A stretch of DNA of 64,000 nucleotides from Ilumatobacter coccineus YM16-304 (GTDB lineage: Bacteria; Actinomycetota; Acidimicrobiia; Acidimicrobiales; Ilumatobacteraceae): positions 2,108,001 through 2,172,000 of the forward strand of contig NC_020520.1 in assembly GCF_000348785.1 (NCBI RefSeq), read 5' to 3'. Of the stretch, positions 15,569-24,474 are shown piece after piece (the stretch's first letter is position 1; the number at the start of each line of letters is the position of its first letter). The translations under genes were made by a program, and so were the position numbers. The notes beneath the pieces were generated by a model that saw only the letters and a program-made list of their open reading frames with translations, had not been told where the DNA came from and did not search any database.

Positions 15569-16807
15569 ATGACGGACATCGAGCACCGCCACCTGCGGTC
15601 GGCGCTCGACTTCGCGGTCATGATCGCCGCCGAAGGGCAGAAGCGACGCCCGCCGATTCCGTTCCCCAAAGAACTCAAACCGTTCTTCAACAAGCGGCGC
15701 GTCCCCACGTCGGCGCTCGGTCGAGTGCGTCGCGCCATCGAGTCCGACGCAGAGTTCCGACGGGTGCTCTCGCACGGTGCGATCCCCGAACTCGTCGACG
15801 AGGTCGGCCGTCTCTGGCTCACGCAGCCCGCCGGCTGGGAAGTCGAGGTCGCGTCGTTGATCGCTGCCGCAGACGAGGCGAAGGCGTCTCGCGACGCGGT
15901 GCAGGCGCTCAAGCGTGCCGAGAAGCGTCGTGACGCTGCCGAACTGGCAGCGGTGCGCACCCGTGCCGAACTCGTGCAGCGCGACGAGATCATCGCGGGG
16001 CACGCCACCGAGATCGACGAGTTGCGAGCCGAGTTGGCCAAGGTCGCCGAGGAGGCGGCGGAACTGCGTGCCGAACTCATCGACAGTCGCAACGAGGTCC
16101 GTCACGCGCGTGATCGCGAGCGGGCTGCTGCGGGGAAACTCGAAGCGGCCATTCGCGATCGCGATCGAGCGCTCGACGATCGACGTGACGCCACGGCGGT
16201 GCGCGACGACGTGTTGGCAACCCGTGTCGACTCGATCGGATCGGTCGTCGAGATCGCCCAGATCACCGAAGCAGCCGAAGCGGCCCAAGCGCTCGCCAAC
16301 CGACTCGAATCACTCCTGCCTCAGCAACCCGACGACGCCGCGTCCGAGGCGATCGCCCGCCCCGCCCAGCGCACGCCGATGTCGCTGCCGGGTGGTGTGC
16401 TCTCGTCGTCAGCCGAGGCGGGAGAGCACTTCGCTCGCTCCGATGCGGCGATCGTGGTCGACGGCTACAACGTGTCGAAACTGGCGTGGCAGTCGCGCAC
16501 ACTCGAGCAGCAGCGCAACGCGTTGCTCGACGCCGTCGAGAACCTGGCCCGACGCTTCGGCACCGACATCACCGTGATCTTCGACGGTGCGTCGATCGTC
16601 GGCGCCCATGCCGCACGCCGCCGACTCGTGCGGGTCGTCTACTCACCAGAAGGGGTCATCGCCGACGACCTGATCCGTGACGAGGTGCGGCGTCTGCCGA
16701 CCAGCCGTGCGGTCGTGGTGGTCACCAACGACAACGAGATCATCCGCGATGTTCGAGCCGAGGGTGCCAACACGTTGCCGAGCAACGCGTTCATCGCCAT
16801 CCTCTGA
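15569..16807 (+). CDS. Coiled-coil protein with C-terminal NYN (YacP-like) nuclease domain
   Basis: A 412-residue protein in three parts: an N-terminal globular region (1-105), a long Glu/Arg/Ala coiled coil (105-235), and a C-terminal NYN/PIN-like domain (about 290-412). The last carries the expected acidic residues in VVDGYNVSK, VIFDGA, DDLIRDEV and VVTNDNEI. Family members related to YacP/Rae1 cut RNA, in some bacteria on the ribosome. RNA cleavage here is inferred from the conserved acidic residues. The ATG has TAGCGT (15557-15562) six bases upstream. It is divergent from the exonuclease gene, with 81 bp between them. Confidence 0.82.
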   Translation: MTDIEHRHLRSALDFAVMIAAEGQKRRPPIPFPKELKPFFNKRRVPTSALGRVRRAIESDAEFRRVLSHGAIPELVDEVGRLWLTQPAGWEVEVASLIAAADEAKASRDAVQALKRAEKRRDAAELAAVRTRAELVQRDEIIAGHATEIDELRAELAKVAEEAAELRAELIDSRNEVRHARDRERAAAGKLEAAIRDRDRALDDRRDATAVRDDVLATRVDSIGSVVEIAQITEAAEAAQALANRLESLLPQQPDDAASEAIARPAQRTPMSLPGGVLSSSAEAGEHFARSDAAIVVDGYNVSKLAWQSRTLEQQRNALLDAVENLARRFGTDITVIFDGASIVGAHAARRRLVRVVYSPEGVIADDLIRDEVRRLPTSRAVVVVTNDNEIIRDVRAEGANTLPSNAFIAIL

Positions 16808-16865
16808 CATCGACGTTCGCCCTGTCACAACACGACGCCACGCCGAACTCTCCCGCCGACTCCTT

Positions 16866-16893
16866 CCCGCCACCCGCCACCCGCCGCCCGCCA
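16866..16893 (+). repeat. Short tandem repeat of a CGCCACC-like heptamer
   Basis: Four imperfect tandem copies of a seven-base CGCCACC/CGCCGCC unit between two genes. It may be only low-complexity GC-rich DNA. Confidence 0.45.
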
Positions 16894-16929
16894 CTACTTT
16901 CCCGCCGCTCGCCTCTGCCTCTCCGACAC

Positions 16930-18099
16930 ATGCTCGACGACACTCCCACCCACGACGAGCACGACGAGACGCCGGACGACGACACCGCGAGCGGATCGAG
17001 TCCCTCGTACGAACAGACGCCGCTGCCGTTCGACCCGGGTGAGCTTCCGGCCGGCTTCGACCCGCTCATCGTCCACCCGATCGTCGCCACCGGCGAGACC
17101 GGGGCGATCGAACGGCCCGGCGACGACCGCCCCGCCTGGGTGATCGGCATCTTCTTCGCCGCGTTCTGTGCGCTCATCTCGGGACTCGTCACCGTGGCCA
17201 TCACCCGCGACGACCCTGCGACCACCGGGAGTACCGCCGACGCCGACGCACCGACGAACGTCGAGGCGCCCGCAGCCGACGAGTCGGCGTCCGACACGCC
17301 TGCCGGTGACACGACGGTCGACGAGACCCCGGTCGAGATCGAGCAGGGCCCGGCCGAGACACCGATCGACGCCCAGCCCACCGACAGCGCCCCCGCCGAC
17401 GACCACTCGCTCGACGACCCACGCCTGCCCGATCTGGGATTCGCCAGCATCGATGGCACGGCGTTCGCGATCGAATCCGGATGTGCGACGCACCTCCCAC
17501 TCGCTCCGGCCGACTCCGACACGCAGGTGTCGTCGTACTTCTTCCGCACCGACAGCGGCGAACAGCGAGTCATCGACCGTCGATTCGGCGAACTCGACGC
17601 CGAGGGTGCCCGGCTGACCGGTGTCGACGCCGAGTTCGTCAGCGTCGACGACCTCGGATCCAACGGGGCCTTCGTGGCCACGTTCCGCGACGCCGACGGC
17701 AACACCGTCGACGTCGCCGTCAACCCCGGTGCCGAGCACGACAGCGATTGCTCCGACTCGATCGTCACCAACGAGCCGGCGCAGTTCGCCTTCCCGTACA
17801 CACAGATCGTGATGTTCGTGTGCGCGGACGGGTCGCAGGGGAGCGACCTGTTCGCAGCAGGCACCGCATCCGAAGGCGGCCGCTTCACCGCGCAGGCCAA
17901 CGGCGACGACACGGTGACGCTCACCTACCGGTCCGACACCGGTGAGGCCGAGTACGTCGACCCTGCCGCGCTCAGCTTCGAGAGCGAGGGGCGGCTCGGC
18001 TACTCGGGGGTCGTCTCGAACGGCGTCGACTCGCTCGACATCACCGTCGACTTCGAGATCGCCCGAGCGGCCCCCTGCACTGCCGCTGACCTGGCCTGA
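16930..18099 (+). CDS. Single-pass membrane protein with acidic linker and unknown extracytoplasmic domain
   Basis: A 389-residue protein. The first 60 residues are acidic and disordered. One transmembrane helix follows (AWVIGIFFAAFCALISGLV, about 64-82). Then comes an Asp/Thr/Ala-rich linker to about 155, and a C-terminal domain of about 230 residues rich in beta-type sequence with four cysteines, which could form disulphides outside the cell. I recognise no family. The start lies 122 bp after the NYN gene with no clear promoter, so co-transcription is possible. Composition matches its neighbours. Confidence 0.7.
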   Translation: MLDDTPTHDEHDETPDDDTASGSSPSYEQTPLPFDPGELPAGFDPLIVHPIVATGETGAIERPGDDRPAWVIGIFFAAFCALISGLVTVAITRDDPATTGSTADADAPTNVEAPAADESASDTPAGDTTVDETPVEIEQGPAETPIDAQPTDSAPADDHSLDDPRLPDLGFASIDGTAFAIESGCATHLPLAPADSDTQVSSYFFRTDSGEQRVIDRRFGELDAEGARLTGVDAEFVSVDDLGSNGAFVATFRDADGNTVDVAVNPGAEHDSDCSDSIVTNEPAQFAFPYTQIVMFVCADGSQGSDLFAAGTASEGGRFTAQANGDDTVTLTYRSDTGEAEYVDPAALSFESEGRLGYSGVVSNGVDSLDITVDFEIARAAPCTAADLA

Positions 18100-18157
18100 C
18101 GCGCTGGGTAACACGGGCCCCGCAACTCTGTGACACCCCCGTGCGCATGATGGTCGC

Positions 18158-18418
18158 ATGTTCTCCCAGGACGACTTCACCCTCGATTGCCACACCTGCC
18201 AGGCCGCCAACACCACGGCCTGCACCGACTGCATCGTGTCGCACCTGCTGGCGAACGACGACGGTCCGATCGATCTCCAACCGGTGCCGCTCCATATGCC
18301 CGTCTCCGCCGTCGATCGAGCGGTCGGCATGTTCGGGCGAGCCGGGCTCGTCGACGACGACCCCGTGTTCGTGAGCCAGCGCGAGTTCGACAGCGCCGAC
18401 GTGCACGCCATGGCCTGA
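18158..18418 (+). CDS. Small four-cysteine protein, unknown function
   Basis: An 86-residue protein with C11-x2-C14-x7-C22-x2-C25 near its N-terminus, a spacing suited to zinc or an Fe-S cluster. The C-terminal half (DRAVGMFGRAGLVDDD) is a short helix-turn segment. Small proteins of this style occur widely in actinobacteria without an assigned role. The ATG has CATGAT (18146-18151) six bases upstream and no ribosome-binding site. The next gene, queG, has its own upstream hexamer, so the two may be independently expressed. Metal binding is inferred from spacing. Confidence 0.75.
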   Translation: MFSQDDFTLDCHTCQAANTTACTDCIVSHLLANDDGPIDLQPVPLHMPVSAVDRAVGMFGRAGLVDDDPVFVSQREFDSADVHAMA

Positions 18419-18497
18419 GCGCTCCGCCACGGCGCCGGCCCGAGGCGCGGTCACCGGCCACCGCCGCTGCACGACAGGTGTCGCGTACGCTGCGAAC

Positions 18498-19571
18498 GTG
18501 GCCCGTCGGAAACAGTTCGCCGAGATGCCCACGCTCGACGAGATCCGCCAGACCGTCGCCGAGTTCGACATCACCCACGTCGGTGTCGCCGCCGCCGACG
18601 TCCTCGCCGACACCCGCTCGACCCTGATCAGTCGCAAGGCCGCCGGGCTCAACGACACGATGGAGTTCACCTATCGCAATCCCGAGCGCTCCACCGACCC
18701 GGCACGGGCGGTCGAAGGGGCCCGGTCGGTGATCGTGGCCGCGCGGCCCTACCTCACCGACACCGATCCCGAGCCGCCGAACTCCGGCCCACATGCCCGC
18801 GTCGGTCGGTACGCGTGGAGCGACCACTACGCACCGCTGCGCGCCGGCTTGCGCGTCGTGGCCAAGCAACTCAAAGCCGCCGGACACCGAGCAGTCGTGT
18901 TCGCCGACGACAACTCGATCGTCGACCGGGCGATCGCCCACCGTGCCGGACTCGGTTGGTTCGGCAAGAACGCCAACCTCCTGCTCCCCGGCGCCGGCAG
19001 CTTCTTCGTGCTCGGGTCGCTCATCACCACCGCCGACTACGAACACCAGCACACCACCGCCAACGACGGCTGCGGATCGTGCACCCGCTGCATCGCAGAC
19101 TGCCCGACCGCGGCGATCGTCGCGCCCGGCGTGATCGACGCCGCCAAGTGCCTGAGCTGGATCATGCAGAAGCCGGGGACCATTCCGCTGGAGTTCCGCG
19201 AAGCGATGCACGATCGCATCTACGGCTGCGACGACTGCCAAGACGTCTGCCCGATCTCGATCCGGCTCGGCAAGCGCAACACGATCGCGCTCGACCCCAC
19301 CGTGCAGGCGTGGGTCGACGCGCTCGCCCTGCTCGACGCCGACGACGACTGGATCGCCGACCGCTACGGCTACTGGTACATCGCCGGCCGAGAGATGCGG
19401 TGGCTACGCCGCAACGCGCTCGTGGTGATCGGCAACGTCGGCGATCCGGCCGACACCCACGTACGTTCGATGGTCGAGCGCTACCGTGCTGACCCCGACC
19501 CGATCCTCGCCGAGCACGCCACCTGGGCGGCGCGACGCCTCGATCAACGACACCTGCCGACTGCGCCATGA
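18498..19571 (+). CDS. queG: Epoxyqueuosine reductase
   Basis: A 357-residue enzyme that reduces epoxyqueuosine to queuosine in tRNA, using cobalamin and two 4Fe-4S clusters. The cluster motifs are CGSCTRCIADCP and CDDCQDVCP, separated as in known QueG proteins. The N-terminal cobalamin-binding half (GVAAADVLADTRSTL, RNPERSTDPARAVEGARSVI) is typical. The C-terminal segment (LRRNALVVIGNVGDP) is the HEAT-like repeat found in some members. The GTG start has TACGCT (18486-18491) six bases upstream. Its stop overlaps the ATG of the glycosyltransferase gene (ATGA). Confidence 0.93.
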   Translation: MARRKQFAEMPTLDEIRQTVAEFDITHVGVAAADVLADTRSTLISRKAAGLNDTMEFTYRNPERSTDPARAVEGARSVIVAARPYLTDTDPEPPNSGPHARVGRYAWSDHYAPLRAGLRVVAKQLKAAGHRAVVFADDNSIVDRAIAHRAGLGWFGKNANLLLPGAGSFFVLGSLITTADYEHQHTTANDGCGSCTRCIADCPTAAIVAPGVIDAAKCLSWIMQKPGTIPLEFREAMHDRIYGCDDCQDVCPISIRLGKRNTIALDPTVQAWVDALALLDADDDWIADRYGYWYIAGREMRWLRRNALVVIGNVGDPADTHVRSMVERYRADPDPILAEHATWAARRLDQRHLPTAP

Positions 19572-20689
19572 AACATCTGCTCGTCACCAACGACTACCCA
19601 CCCAAGATCGGCGGCATCCAGTCGCTGCTGTGGGAGTGGTGGCGACGCCTGCCGGCCGACAAGTTCGCGGTGCTCACCAGCCCGTACGAAGGAACCGCCG
19701 AGTTCGATGCGGGTGAGCCCTACCGCATCGAGCGCACGCGCGAGCCGGTCCTGCTCCCGCATCCGTGGATGGTCAAGCGGATCAACGACCTCGCCGACGA
19801 CGTCGGTGCCGACCTGGTCGTGCTCGATCCGGCGGTGCCCCTCGGGCTCGTCGGCCCCTCGCTGAAGTTGCCGTACGACCTCGTGCTCCACGGCGCCGAA
19901 GTCACCGTCCCCGGCCGTCTCCCGGGCTCCAAACAAGCACTCGCCTACACGCTGCGTCGGGCCCGCGGCATCATTGCCGCCGGCAGCTATCCCGCGGCCG
20001 AAGCCGAACACGCGGCGGGCCGTGAACTGCCCACCACGATCGTTCCGTGTGGCGTCGACCCCGACCGCTTCACCGTGCTCAGCGACAGCCAACGCGCCGA
20101 GGCCCGCGAGCACTTCGGTATCCCGAACGACGCGGAAGTCATCATCGGCATCTCCCGCCTCGTGCCGCGCAAGGGCTTCGACACGGCGATCCGAGCGGTC
20201 AACCGGCTCAAGCACCGCCGCCCCGATCTCCTCTTGGTCATCGGCGGCACCGGCCGCGAGTCCGAGCGGCTGCAGCGCCTCGCCGACGAACTCGACGCCC
20301 CCGTCAAGTTCATGGGACGCATCGAGAACGACGATCTTCCCCGCTTCTACGGGTGCGGCGACCTCTACACGATGCTCTGCCGCAACCGCTGGGGAGGCCT
20401 GGAGCAGGAGGGATTCGGCATCGTCTTCATCGAGGCAGCATCGTGCGGCATCCCACAGGTCGCCGGCGACTCGGGCGGCGCCGCCGAAGCGGTCGCACAC
20501 GGCGAGACCGGGCTCGTCATCTCCGAGCCCGAGAACGTCCAAGACGTCGCCGACGCCTACGAACAACTCCTCGACGACGACGAACTGCGACGGTCGATGG
20601 CGATCCGGTCGCGTGAACGCGTCGAGACCGACTTCGCCTACGACGTGCTCGCCAAACGCCTCGGCGACGCACTCGGCGTGTACGACTGA
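19568..20689 (+). CDS. GT4 family glycosyltransferase, PimB/MshA-like
   Basis: A 373-residue GT-B enzyme. The N-terminus has NDYPPKIGGIQ, the glycine loop of GT4 enzymes. The C-terminal half has ISRLVPRKGFD and the nucleotide-sugar motif EGFGIVFIEAASCG (E-x7-E, about residues 280-293). It resembles actinobacterial mannosyltransferases such as PimB', which transfer mannose from GDP-mannose to phosphatidylinositol mannosides. The donor and acceptor are not determined by sequence alone. It overlaps queG by four bases, so it is in the same transcript although the functions are unrelated. Confidence 0.85.
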   Translation: MKHLLVTNDYPPKIGGIQSLLWEWWRRLPADKFAVLTSPYEGTAEFDAGEPYRIERTREPVLLPHPWMVKRINDLADDVGADLVVLDPAVPLGLVGPSLKLPYDLVLHGAEVTVPGRLPGSKQALAYTLRRARGIIAAGSYPAAEAEHAAGRELPTTIVPCGVDPDRFTVLSDSQRAEAREHFGIPNDAEVIIGISRLVPRKGFDTAIRAVNRLKHRRPDLLLVIGGTGRESERLQRLADELDAPVKFMGRIENDDLPRFYGCGDLYTMLCRNRWGGLEQEGFGIVFIEAASCGIPQVAGDSGGAAEAVAHGETGLVISEPENVQDVADAYEQLLDDDELRRSMAIRSRERVETDFAYDVLAKRLGDALGVYD

Positions 20690-20755
20690 CGTGTGCACCC
20701 GTCACACCCGCCGAGACCCTCGGCCGAGCACGGTTTGCAGATACCGTTGACGCCA

Positions 20756-21286
20756 GTGAACGAGCCGCAGCGATCTCACGACGGAGGCGACATCATCGTT
20801 CGCGCCAACCTCGTCGGCACGCTGGCCTTCGTCGTCACCGCAACGATCGCCGCAGCACTCTTCACGACCGGCGTCCAATGGCTCGGAGCGGTCACCGCCA
20901 TGACCCTGTTCGTCGGCGGTATCGCCGCCTTCATCTGGTCGTTCTGGAACGCGGTGCAACGCAGCCGCGGCGAGCAGGTCGCCGTCACCCAGCTCTACAT
21001 GCTCGCCGGTGGGGTCGCCCCGCCCGCCGTTCGCAAGCTGATGACCTCGCTGCTCGCCGTCCAGATCGTCACCGGTCTGGCCACGGCCTTCGCTCGCCCG
21101 AACAACTCCGACGGCAGCCCGGGCACCTCCTTGGCGCTCGGCGTACTCGTCCCGATGTTCGGACTCGGAATGAACGGGCTCTGGGCAGCGTTCCACGGAA
21201 CGTACGCCGCCCGGCCCACCGACGAAACTCGCTCAAGTGTGACCACATCGGGTGGCTCCATCGACAAGAATGAGGAACATGGCTGA
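20756..21286 (+). CDS. Small integral membrane protein, unknown function
   Basis: About 176 residues with four hydrophobic segments (near 20-40, 45-67, 98-115 and 130-150). I recognise no family. The GTG at 20756 is preceded by TACCGT (20742-20747) eight bases upstream; an upstream in-frame start at 20693 would overlap that hexamer and lacks support. Its last codons overlap the start of the SRPBCC gene, including that gene's GAGGA ribosome-binding site, so the two are coupled. It may assist the lipid or ligand-binding SRPBCC partner, but this is speculation. Confidence 0.65.
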   Translation: MNEPQRSHDGGDIIVRANLVGTLAFVVTATIAAALFTTGVQWLGAVTAMTLFVGGIAAFIWSFWNAVQRSRGEQVAVTQLYMLAGGVAPPAVRKLMTSLLAVQIVTGLATAFARPNNSDGSPGTSLALGVLVPMFGLGMNGLWAAFHGTYAARPTDETRSSVTTSGGSIDKNEEHG

Positions 21287-21713
21287 GACCGCGACAGAGA
21301 CGATCACCATCGACGCTTCCCCCGACGAGGTGTGGAACGTGGCGGTCGACCTCGAGAAGTACCCGGAGTGGGCCCGCGACATCAAAGACGTCACGATCCA
21401 CGCCACCGACAGCGACGGACGCCCGAGCGAAGTCGAGTTCCGCGCCTCGGCCCTGGGCCGCAGCACGCACTACACCCTGCAGTACCGCTACGGCGACGAG
21501 CCGCGCCAACTCGGCTGGTCGATGATCCGCGGCGACATCCAGCGCTCGATCGACGGTGCCTTCACCTTCGTCCCGACCGCCGACGGCAAGACCGAGGTCC
21601 GCTACGACCTGGCGATCGACCTCGTGGTTCCGCTGCCCGGCTTCGTGAAGCGCCGCGCCGAGGTCCGCATCCTCAACACGGTTCGTGAACTGAAGGTCCG
21701 CGCCGAGGCGTGA
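21279..21713 (+). CDS. SRPBCC (START/Bet v 1-like) family protein
   Basis: A 144-residue single-domain protein beginning with the SRPBCC signature TITIDASPDEVWNVAVDLEKYPEW. The fold forms a deep hydrophobic cavity; actinobacterial members include polyketide cyclases and lipid carriers, but the ligand is unknown here. The ATG at 21279 has GAGGA four bases upstream and overlaps the stop of the preceding membrane-protein gene by eight bases. Its own stop overlaps the GTG of the ROK kinase gene, so three genes form one coupled unit. Confidence 0.85.
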   Translation: MAETATETITIDASPDEVWNVAVDLEKYPEWARDIKDVTIHATDSDGRPSEVEFRASALGRSTHYTLQYRYGDEPRQLGWSMIRGDIQRSIDGAFTFVPTADGKTEVRYDLAIDLVVPLPGFVKRRAEVRILNTVRELKVRAEA

Positions 21714-22657
21714 CCGCCATCGGCCGCCGCGTCGGCATCGACGTCGGCGGAACCAAGGCATTGGGCGTCGCGCTCGACGCCGACGGAGAGGTGGTGGCCG
21801 AAGACCGTCGCCCGACACCGCGCGGCGACGGCAGCATCGACGCATTGCTCGACACCCTCGTCGAGTTGGCCGAATCGCTCGGGGTCGACGCAGACCTCGG
21901 CATCGGCGTGCCCGGTCTCGTCACGCGAGACGGCCGCCTGCGAGCCGCGCCCAACCTCGACGGTGTCGCCGACCTGCCGATCGGCGAGCTGCTGGGGGAG
22001 CGGTTGGGCTTCGACGTTCGCGTCGACAACGACGCCACCTGCGCCACGGTCGCCGAGTGGCGCAACGGCGTCGGGATCGGAACCGACGATCTGCTGCTCG
22101 TCACGCTCGGCACCGGCATCGGCGGCGGCGTGGTCGCCAACGGCACGCTGCAGCGGGGCACGAACGGGTTCGCCGGTGAGTTCGGCCACATGGTCGTCGA
22201 CCCGCACGGTCCACGCTGTCCGTGCGGTCGACAGGGCTGCTGGGAGCGGTACGCCTCGGGCTCGGGGCTGGCCATGCTGGCTCGCGAAGCCGCCACCGGA
22301 CACCGCCTCCGTGCGGTGGTCGAACACGCCGACGGCGACGCACAAGCGGTCCGTGGCGAACACGTCATGGCCGCAGCGCTCGACGGCGACACCGAAGCGC
22401 TCGCGGTGATCGACGACTTCGGTCGATGGGTGGCGCTCGGCCTGTCGAACCTCACCAACGTCTTCGACCCCGAGATCTTCGTGCTCGGCGGTGGGCTCGC
22501 CGCCGGCGCCGAGCTCTACCTCGAACCGATCACCCGCTGGTACGGCGAACTGCTCTACCAGCCGCACCTTCGCCCGCTCCCGCGGATCGAGTTCGCTCGA
22601 TGGGGGCCGCTCGCCGGGGCCGTCGGCGCCGCGTTGCTGTCGAGCATCCCCGACTGA
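21710..22657 (+). CDS. ROK-family sugar kinase, probable glucokinase
   Basis: A 315-residue ROK protein. The ATP loop is intact (GIDVGGTKALGVALD), the catalytic Asp is in RVDNDATCATVAEW, and GTGIGGGVVANG and the zinc-site segment GEFGHM...CPCGRQGCWE are present. No N-terminal helix-turn-helix domain is found, so it is an enzyme rather than a repressor. Length and motifs best fit a glucokinase that makes glucose-6-phosphate, feeding the phosphofructokinase encoded 5 kb away. The GTG start overlaps the SRPBCC stop (GTGA). Confidence 0.85.
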   Translation: MTAIGRRVGIDVGGTKALGVALDADGEVVAEDRRPTPRGDGSIDALLDTLVELAESLGVDADLGIGVPGLVTRDGRLRAAPNLDGVADLPIGELLGERLGFDVRVDNDATCATVAEWRNGVGIGTDDLLLVTLGTGIGGGVVANGTLQRGTNGFAGEFGHMVVDPHGPRCPCGRQGCWERYASGSGLAMLAREAATGHRLRAVVEHADGDAQAVRGEHVMAAALDGDTEALAVIDDFGRWVALGLSNLTNVFDPEIFVLGGGLAAGAELYLEPITRWYGELLYQPHLRPLPRIEFARWGPLAGAVGAALLSSIPD

Positions 22658-22685
22658 GAGCGTGGGATCAGCGCAGTCGGCGCGC

Positions 22686-23189
22686 TCAGTGTTTGACGAA
22701 GGCCGCGCGCGAGGCCTCGATCTCGCGCCAGGCGGCGTCGCGACCGCCCATGCCCTCCGACGACGAGTGCTTGTCGGGTTCGAGCGCCTTGTACACGTTG
22801 AAGAAGTGCTGGATCTCGGCGACCAGTTGCGGCGTGAGGTCGGCGATGTCGTGCACGTTGTCGAAGCGGGGCTCCTTCGGCGGAACGCAGATCAACTTGG
22901 CGTCTTCCCCGGCTTCGTCCTGCATGTACAGCACGCCGACCGGACGCGCTTCGCAGATGACGCCGGGATAGACCGGCTCGTCGTTGAGGACCAACGCATC
23001 CAACGGGTCGCCGTCGCCGGCCAGCGTGTCGGCGATGAAGCCGTAGTCAGCCGGATACGTGGTGGCGGTGAACAGGCGGCGATCGAGGTACACCTTGCCG
23101 GTGTCGTGGTCGATCTCGTACTTGTTGCGGCTCCCGCGAGGGATCTCGATGATGACGTGAATGCAGTCGGCAGCCGGCTGTGGTGACAT
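22686..23189 (-). CDS. ppa: Inorganic pyrophosphatase (family I)
   Basis: A 167-residue soluble pyrophosphatase. It contains the family signature DGDPLDALVL (about residues 54-63) with the metal-binding aspartates, and IPRGSRNKYEID near the N-terminus. It hydrolyses PPi released by biosynthesis. The ATG at 23189 was chosen over an upstream ATG at 23243 because TAGCCT (complement of 23197-23202) lies seven bases before it and the upstream residues have no homologous character. It is divergent from the aminotransferase gene, only 56 bp away, so the two promoters are almost back to back. Confidence 0.93.
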   Translation of the reverse strand: MSPQPAADCIHVIIEIPRGSRNKYEIDHDTGKVYLDRRLFTATTYPADYGFIADTLAGDGDPLDALVLNDEPVYPGVICEARPVGVLYMQDEAGEDAKLICVPPKEPRFDNVHDIADLTPQLVAEIQHFFNVYKALEPDKHSSSEGMGGRDAAWREIEASRAAFVKH

Positions 23190-23245
23190 GTTTGTGAGGC
23201 TAACTGGTCGGCGTTGCCGGGCCTTCGACGGATAGGTTCTCACCC

Positions 23246-24451
23246 ATGGAGTTCCGCCGGATCGAAAACCTGCCGCCGTACGTCTTTTCCATCATCAATG
23301 GACTCAAGATCGAGGCACGTCGCGCAGGCGCAGACGTGGTGGATCTCGGCTTCGGCAACCCCGACATGCCGTCTCCCGACGTGGCGGTGCGCAAGCTCGC
23401 CGAGGCCGCGCAGAACCCGCGCAACCACCGGTACTCGCTGAGCCGCGGCCTCCCGAAGCTGCGCGAAGCCATCGCCGGCTACTACAAGAACAAGTGGGAC
23501 GTCGACCTCGATCCCGAACTCGAGATCACCAACACGATCGGGGCCAAAGAGGGCTTCAGCCACCTCATGTGGGTGCTGCTCGAACGAGGCGACGCTGCGA
23601 TCGTGCCGACGCCCAGCTACCCGATCCACATCTACGGGCCGCTGTTCGCCGGAGCCGACCTCCGCCAGGTGCCGATGAAGTTCCTCGCCGACCCGTCCGA
23701 CCGCGAGAACTTCTCCGACGACTTCATGGAGAGCCTCCACAACGCGTATGACGTCGGCTGGCCCAAGCCGCGCGTGCTCGTCGTGTCGTTCCCGCACAAC
23801 CCGACCGGCGCCATCGTCGATCTCGACTTCATGCAGCGCGTCGTCGACTTCTGTCGCGAACGCGACATGGTCGTCGTCAACGACTTCGCCTACGCCGACA
23901 TCGGCTTCGACGGCCACAAGCCGCCGAGCATCCTGCAGGCCGAGGGAGCGAAGGAATGCGCCGTCGAGTTGTACTCGATGACCAAGTCGTTCCAGATGGC
24001 CGGCTGGCGCTCGGCGTTCCTGCTCGGCAACAAGGAAGTCGTCCAAGCGCTCGTCAAGCTCAAGAGCTACCTCGACTACGGCATGTTCCAGCCCGTCCAG
24101 ATCGCCGCGACCGTCACGATCAACGAAGCACAGGACTTCCCCGATCAGGTCCGCGACATCTACGAGTCGCGCTGTGACACCCTCATCGACGGCCTCAGCC
24201 GCATCGGCTGGGACATGCCCAAGCCCGGTGGCTCAATGTTCGTGTGGGGGCCGATCCCCGAGCCGTACGCCGACATGGATTCCGTCGAGTTCTGCTCGCA
24301 CGTCGTCCGTGAAGCCGACGTGGCGTTGTCGCCCGGCGTCGGCTTCGGCCCCGGCGGTGAAGGGTTCATCCGGTTCGGTCTGATCGAGAACGAGAAGCGC
24401 ATCAACCAGGCGGTGCGAAACCTCAAGGCCGGTTTGCCGAAACTCGGCTGA
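23246..24451 (+). CDS. PLP-dependent class I/II aminotransferase (AlaC-like)
   Basis: A 401-residue fold-type I aminotransferase. The PLP lysine is in YSMTKSFQMAGWR (about residue 248). FGNPDMPSP, HRYSLSRGLPKLREAI and FPHNPTGAIVD are the usual substrate and cofactor motifs. Overall it resembles the AlaC/alanine-pyruvate group and LL-diaminopimelate aminotransferase; alanine or a branched amino acid is the most likely substrate. The ATG has TAGGTT (23233-23238) seven bases upstream. It is followed after 23 bp by an ACT-domain gene that may sense amino acids. Confidence 0.88.
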   Translation: MEFRRIENLPPYVFSIINGLKIEARRAGADVVDLGFGNPDMPSPDVAVRKLAEAAQNPRNHRYSLSRGLPKLREAIAGYYKNKWDVDLDPELEITNTIGAKEGFSHLMWVLLERGDAAIVPTPSYPIHIYGPLFAGADLRQVPMKFLADPSDRENFSDDFMESLHNAYDVGWPKPRVLVVSFPHNPTGAIVDLDFMQRVVDFCRERDMVVVNDFAYADIGFDGHKPPSILQAEGAKECAVELYSMTKSFQMAGWRSAFLLGNKEVVQALVKLKSYLDYGMFQPVQIAATVTINEAQDFPDQVRDIYESRCDTLIDGLSRIGWDMPKPGGSMFVWGPIPEPYADMDSVEFCSHVVREADVALSPGVGFGPGGEGFIRFGLIENEKRINQAVRNLKAGLPKLG

Positions 24452-24474
24452 AACACCCTCCTCGTACCCTCCGC

